NCBI GenBank assembly: GCA_960531495.1
Contig: OY482861.1
Coordinates: 682,001 to 746,000, forward strand
Direction of reading: 5' to 3'
Origin: Zeus faber
Lineage: Eukaryota; Chordata; Actinopteri; Zeiformes; Zeidae
Length of the DNA stretch: 64,000 nucleotides
Shown here one piece after another: positions 60,101 through 64,000 of the stretch. The position numbers were made by a program, and so were the translations under genes. Below the pieces are notes generated by a model, which was not told where the DNA came from, searched no databases, and saw nothing but the letters and a program-made list of their open reading frames with translations. Every line of letters starts with the position of its first letter. Positions within the stretch are counted from its first letter, which is position 1.

Positions 60101-63100
60101 TTAAATACAATGGTGAACTAGTATATGCTGCTAAAGCGTTGTTTGTCAAACAGTTTTAGGCCCATACAACATGTATTTGTCGAGGTATGTGCATTTTCAG
60201 AACATTGGACGGTTTGCTGTCTAGCTGAATTAGAGAAACACCGAACCATTGTCTATTCAGAGGTGAATGATTCAGAATGCTGTAGTAGAGCATAGAAATT
60301 TTATTAATATGATGAACTATTATGTGCTTCCTAAGTTTTTCTCTCAGATTTCTATGCCCATCTAACATGTATTTGTGGAGTTAGGATCATTTTCATCATA
60401 GTGTGCACATGTGGGAAAAAATGCATTTTCAGCCGATTTAAAGGTCGAAAAGGGGAATTGGTTAAACGCTTCAGTCATTAATCTGTGTGACAGTGTCAGA
60501 CAGTTTAAATACAATGGTGAACTAGTATATGCTGCTAAAGTGTTGTTTGTCAACCAGTTTTAGGCCCATCTAACATGTATTTGTCGAGTTATGATCATTT
60601 TCATCATTATGTGTACATGTGGGAAAAAACGCATTTTCAGCCGATTTAAACGTCGAAAAGGGGAATTGCTTGAACGCTTCAGTCAGTACTCTGTGTGACA
60701 GTGTCAGACAGTTTAAATACAATGGTGAACTAGTATATGCTGCTAAAGCGTTGTTTGTCAAACAGTTTTAGGCCCATACAACATGTATTTGTCGAGGTAT
60801 GAGCATTTTCAGAACATTGGACGGTTTGCTGTCTAGCTGAATTAGAGAAACACCGAACCATTGTCTCTTCAGAGGTGAATGATTCAGAATGCTGCAGTAC
60901 AGCATTGAAATTTAATTAATATGATGAACTATTATGTGCTTCCTAAGTTTTTCTCTCAGATTTCTATGCCCATCTAACATGTATTTCTGGAGTTATGATC
61001 ATTTTCAGAATCTGTGACGGTTTGCTGTCTAGCTGAATTAGAGAAACACCGAACCATTGTCTCTTCAGAGGTGAATGATTCAGAATGCTGCAGTACAGCA
61101 TAGAAATTTTATTAATATGATGAACTATTATGTGCTTCTTAAGTGTTTCTCACAGATTTCTAGGCCCATCTAACATGTATTTGTGGAGTTATGATCATTT
61201 TCATCATTGTGTGCACATGTGGGAAAAAACGCATTTTCAGCCGATTTTAACGTCGAAAAGGGGAATTGGTTAAACGCTTCAGTCATTACTCTGTGTGACA
61301 GTGTCAGACAGTTTAAATACAATGGTGAACTAGTATATGCTGCTAAAGTGTTGTTTGTCAACCAGTTTTAGGCCCATCTAACATGTATTTGTCGAGTTAT
61401 GATCATTTTCATCATTATGTGTACATGTGGGAAAAAACGCATTTTCAGCCGATTTAAACGTCGAGAAGGGGAATTGCTTAAACGCTTCAGTCATTACTCT
61501 GTGTGACAGTGTCAGACTGTTTAAATACAATGGTGAACTAGTATATGCTGCTAAAGCGTTGTTTGTCAAACAGTTTTAGGCCCATACAACATGTATTTGT
61601 CGAGGTATGAGCATTTTCAGAACATTGGACGGTTTGCTGTCTAGCTGAATTAGAGAAACACCGAACCATTGTCTCTTCAGAGGTGAATGATTGAGAATGC
61701 TGCAGTACAGCATTGAAATTTAATTAATGTGATGAACTATTATGTGCTTCCTAAGTTTTTCTCTCAGATTTCTATGCCCATCTAACATGTATTTCTGGAG
61801 TTATGATCATTTTCAGAACTTGTGACGGTTTGCTGTCTAGCTGAATTAGAGAAACACCGAACCATTGTCTCTTCAGAGGTGAATGATTCAGAATGCTGCA
61901 GTACAGCATAGAAATTTTATTAATATGATGAACTATTATGTGCTTCTTAAGTGTTTCTCACAGATTTCTAGGCCCATCTAACATGTATTTGTGGAGTTAT
62001 GATCATTTTCATCATTGTGTGCACATGTGGGAAAAAACGCATTTTCAGCCGATTTAAACGTCGAAAAGGGGAATTGCTTAAACGCTTCAGTCATTACTCT
62101 GTTTGACAGTGTCAGACAGTTTAAATACAATGGTGAACTAGTATATGCTGCTAAAGTGTTGTTTGTCAAACAGTTTTAGGCCCATCTAACATGTATTTGT
62201 CGAGTTATGATCATTTTCATCATTATGTGCACATGTGGGAAAAAACGCATTTTCAGCCGATTTAAACATCGAAAAGGGGAATTGGTTAAACGCTTCAGTC
62301 ATTACTCTGTGTGACAGTGTCAGACAGTCTAAATACAATGGTGAACTAGTTTATGCTGCTAAAGCGTTGTTTGTCAAACAGTTTTAGGCCCATACAACAT
62401 GTATTTGTCGAGGTATGAGCATTTTCAGAACATTGGACGGTTTGCTGTCTAGCTGAATTAGAGAAACACCGAACCATTGTCTCTTCAGAGGTGAATGATT
62501 CAGAATGCTGTAGTAGAGCATAGAAATTTTATTAATATGATGAACTATTATGTACTTCCTAAGTTTTTCTCTCAGATTTCTATGCCCATCTAACATGTAT
62601 TTGTGGAGTTAGGATCATTTTCATCATAGTGTGCACATGTGGGAAAAAACGCATTTTCAGCCGATTTAAACGTCGAAAAGGGGAATTGGTTAAACGCTTC
62701 AGTCATTACTCTGTGTGACAGTGTCAGACAGTTTAAATACAATGGTGAACTAGTATATGCTGCTAAAGCGTTGTTTGTCAAACAGTTTTAGGCCCATACA
62801 ACATGTATTTGTCGAGTTATGATCATTTTCAGAACTTGTGACGGTTTGCTGTCTAGCTGAATTAGAGAAACACCGAACCATTGTCTATTCAGAGGTGAAT
62901 GATTCAGAATGCTGCAGTACAGCATAGAAATTTAATTAATATGATGAACTATTATGTGCTTCTTAAGTGTTTCTCACAAATTTCTAGGCCCATATAACAT
63001 GTATTTGTGGAGTTATGATCATTTTCATCATTGTGTGCACATGTGGGAAAAAACGCATTTTCAGCCGATTTAAACGTCGAAAAGGGGAATTGGTTAAACG

Positions 63101-64000
63101 CTTCAGTCATAACTCTGTGTGACAGTGTCAGACAGTTTAAATACAATGGTGAACTAGTATATGCTGCTAAATTGTTGTTTGTCAAACAGTTTTAGGCCCA
63201 TGTAAAATGTATTTGTCGAGTTATGATTATTTTCATCATTGTGTGCACATGTGGGAAAAAACGCATTTTCAGCCGATTTAAACGTCGAAAAGGGGAATTG
63301 GTTAAACGCTTCAGTCATTACTCTGTGTGACAGTGTCAGACAGTTTAAATACATTGGTGAACTAGTATATGCTGCTAAAGTGTTGTTTGTCAACCAGTTT
63401 TAGGCCCATCTAACATGTATTTGTCGAGTTATGATCATTTTCATCATTATGTGTACATGTGGGAAAAAACGCATTTTCAGCCGATTTAAACGTCGAAAAG
63501 GGGAATTGCTTAAACGCTTCAGTCATTACTCTGTGTGACAGTGTCAGACAGTTTAAATACATTGGTGAACTAGTATATGCTGCTAAAGTGTTGTTTGTCA
63601 ACCAGTTTTAGGCCCATCTAACATGTATTTGTCGAGTTATGATCATTTTCATCATTATGTGTACATGTGGGAAAAAACGCATTTTCAGCCGATTTAAACG
63701 TCGAAAAGGGGAATTGCTTAAACGCTTCAGTCATTTCTCTGTGTGACAGTGTCAGACAGTTTAAATACAATGGTGAACTAGTATATGCTGCTAAAGCGTT
63801 GTTTGTCAAACAGTTTTAGGCCCATACAACATGTATTTGTCGAGGTATGAGCATTTTCAGAACATTGGACGGTTTGCTGTCTAGCTGAATTAGAGAAACA
63901 CCGAACCATTGTCTCTTCAGAGGTGAATGATTCAGAATGCTGCAGTACAGCATTGAAATTTAATTAATGTGATGAACTATTATGTGCTTCCTAAGTTTTT
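57116..64000. repeat. A/B satellite array, right end of the window
   Basis: No gene. Order is AA BB AAaA B AA BB AA B AA BB AA BB AA B A B AAAA, then a partial B from 63826. The start (57324-59357) repeats 51643-53675, including AACGTCTAAAAGG. The stretch 61170-62185 repeats 53676-54691, and 62394-62993 repeats 56516-57115. The array runs off the window edge, so its true extent is unknown. Confidence 0.94.

Noticed and set aside
123-64000. Repeated minus-strand open frames of 63-90 codons (starting MTNN or MLDGHRN) in most monomers
   Set aside because: They arise from a stop-poor stretch in the A monomer (or B into A). 208 bp is not a multiple of three, so frames do not continue, the 10 bp deletion in short A shifts them freely, and I see no promoter, splice signal or sign of coding constraint. 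Abundance reflects satellite copy number.
1-64000. CRISPR array
   Set aside because: Repeats are about 200 bp, adjacent, without unique spacers, and lie around a eukaryotic LINE.

Overview
This window is eukaryotic satellite DNA from a large tandem array, interrupted by two near-identical full-length non-LTR retrotransposons (LINEs). I see no host gene, tRNA, rRNA or CRISPR. The LINE proteins resemble the Tx1 group of the L1 superfamily: ORF1 carries CCHC zinc knuckles, and ORF2 has an APE-type endonuclease, a YADD reverse transcriptase and a C-terminal CCHC. That group is known mainly from fish, amphibians and other aquatic animals, so an aquatic vertebrate or related animal is a reasonable guess. 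The species cannot be read from the sequence.

Satellite (1-17624, 23058-31984, 37420-64000). Two monomer families alternate head to tail without spacers. Family A is 208 bp, with a 198 bp subtype (a) lacking 10 bp. Family B is 196 bp. By hand I count roughly 170 A and 90 B monomers. A and B share only a junction box of about 45 bp (end of one monomer plus start of the next) and look unrelated elsewhere. The order is irregular but not random: A runs of 1-5 alternate with single B or a fixed B-alpha/B-beta pair. Private mutations shared between distant stretches show that blocks of 1 to 14 kb have been copied repeatedly within the array.

LINE copies (17625-23057 and 31985-37419, plus strand). 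Each has a GC-rich 5'UTR of about 204 bp starting with a perfect NRF-1-type palindrome, ORF1 (422 aa), a 37 bp spacer, ORF2 (1264 aa), a 3'UTR of about 103 bp and a 25-base poly(A). Both are open throughout, and I see only about four differences between them. Their upstream satellite flanks also match, including private mutations, for about 2 kb, and their downstream flanks for several kb. The pair is therefore best read as one insertion later copied with its surrounding satellite block (period about 14.36 kb), not as two insertions. The insertion removed about 13 bp of the conserved junction box and left no target-site duplication. Paralogous empty sites, such as 52242-52460, show the original target.

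How the parts relate: the LINE supplies its own replication proteins (RNA-binding ORF1p, nicking and reverse-transcribing ORF2p). The satellite appears to be passive, non-coding, recombining DNA that has carried the LINE along as part of a higher-order repeat. The many 63-90 residue minus-strand open frames are by-products of the A monomer and are not annotated as genes. All comparisons were made by eye; no alignment or database search was run.
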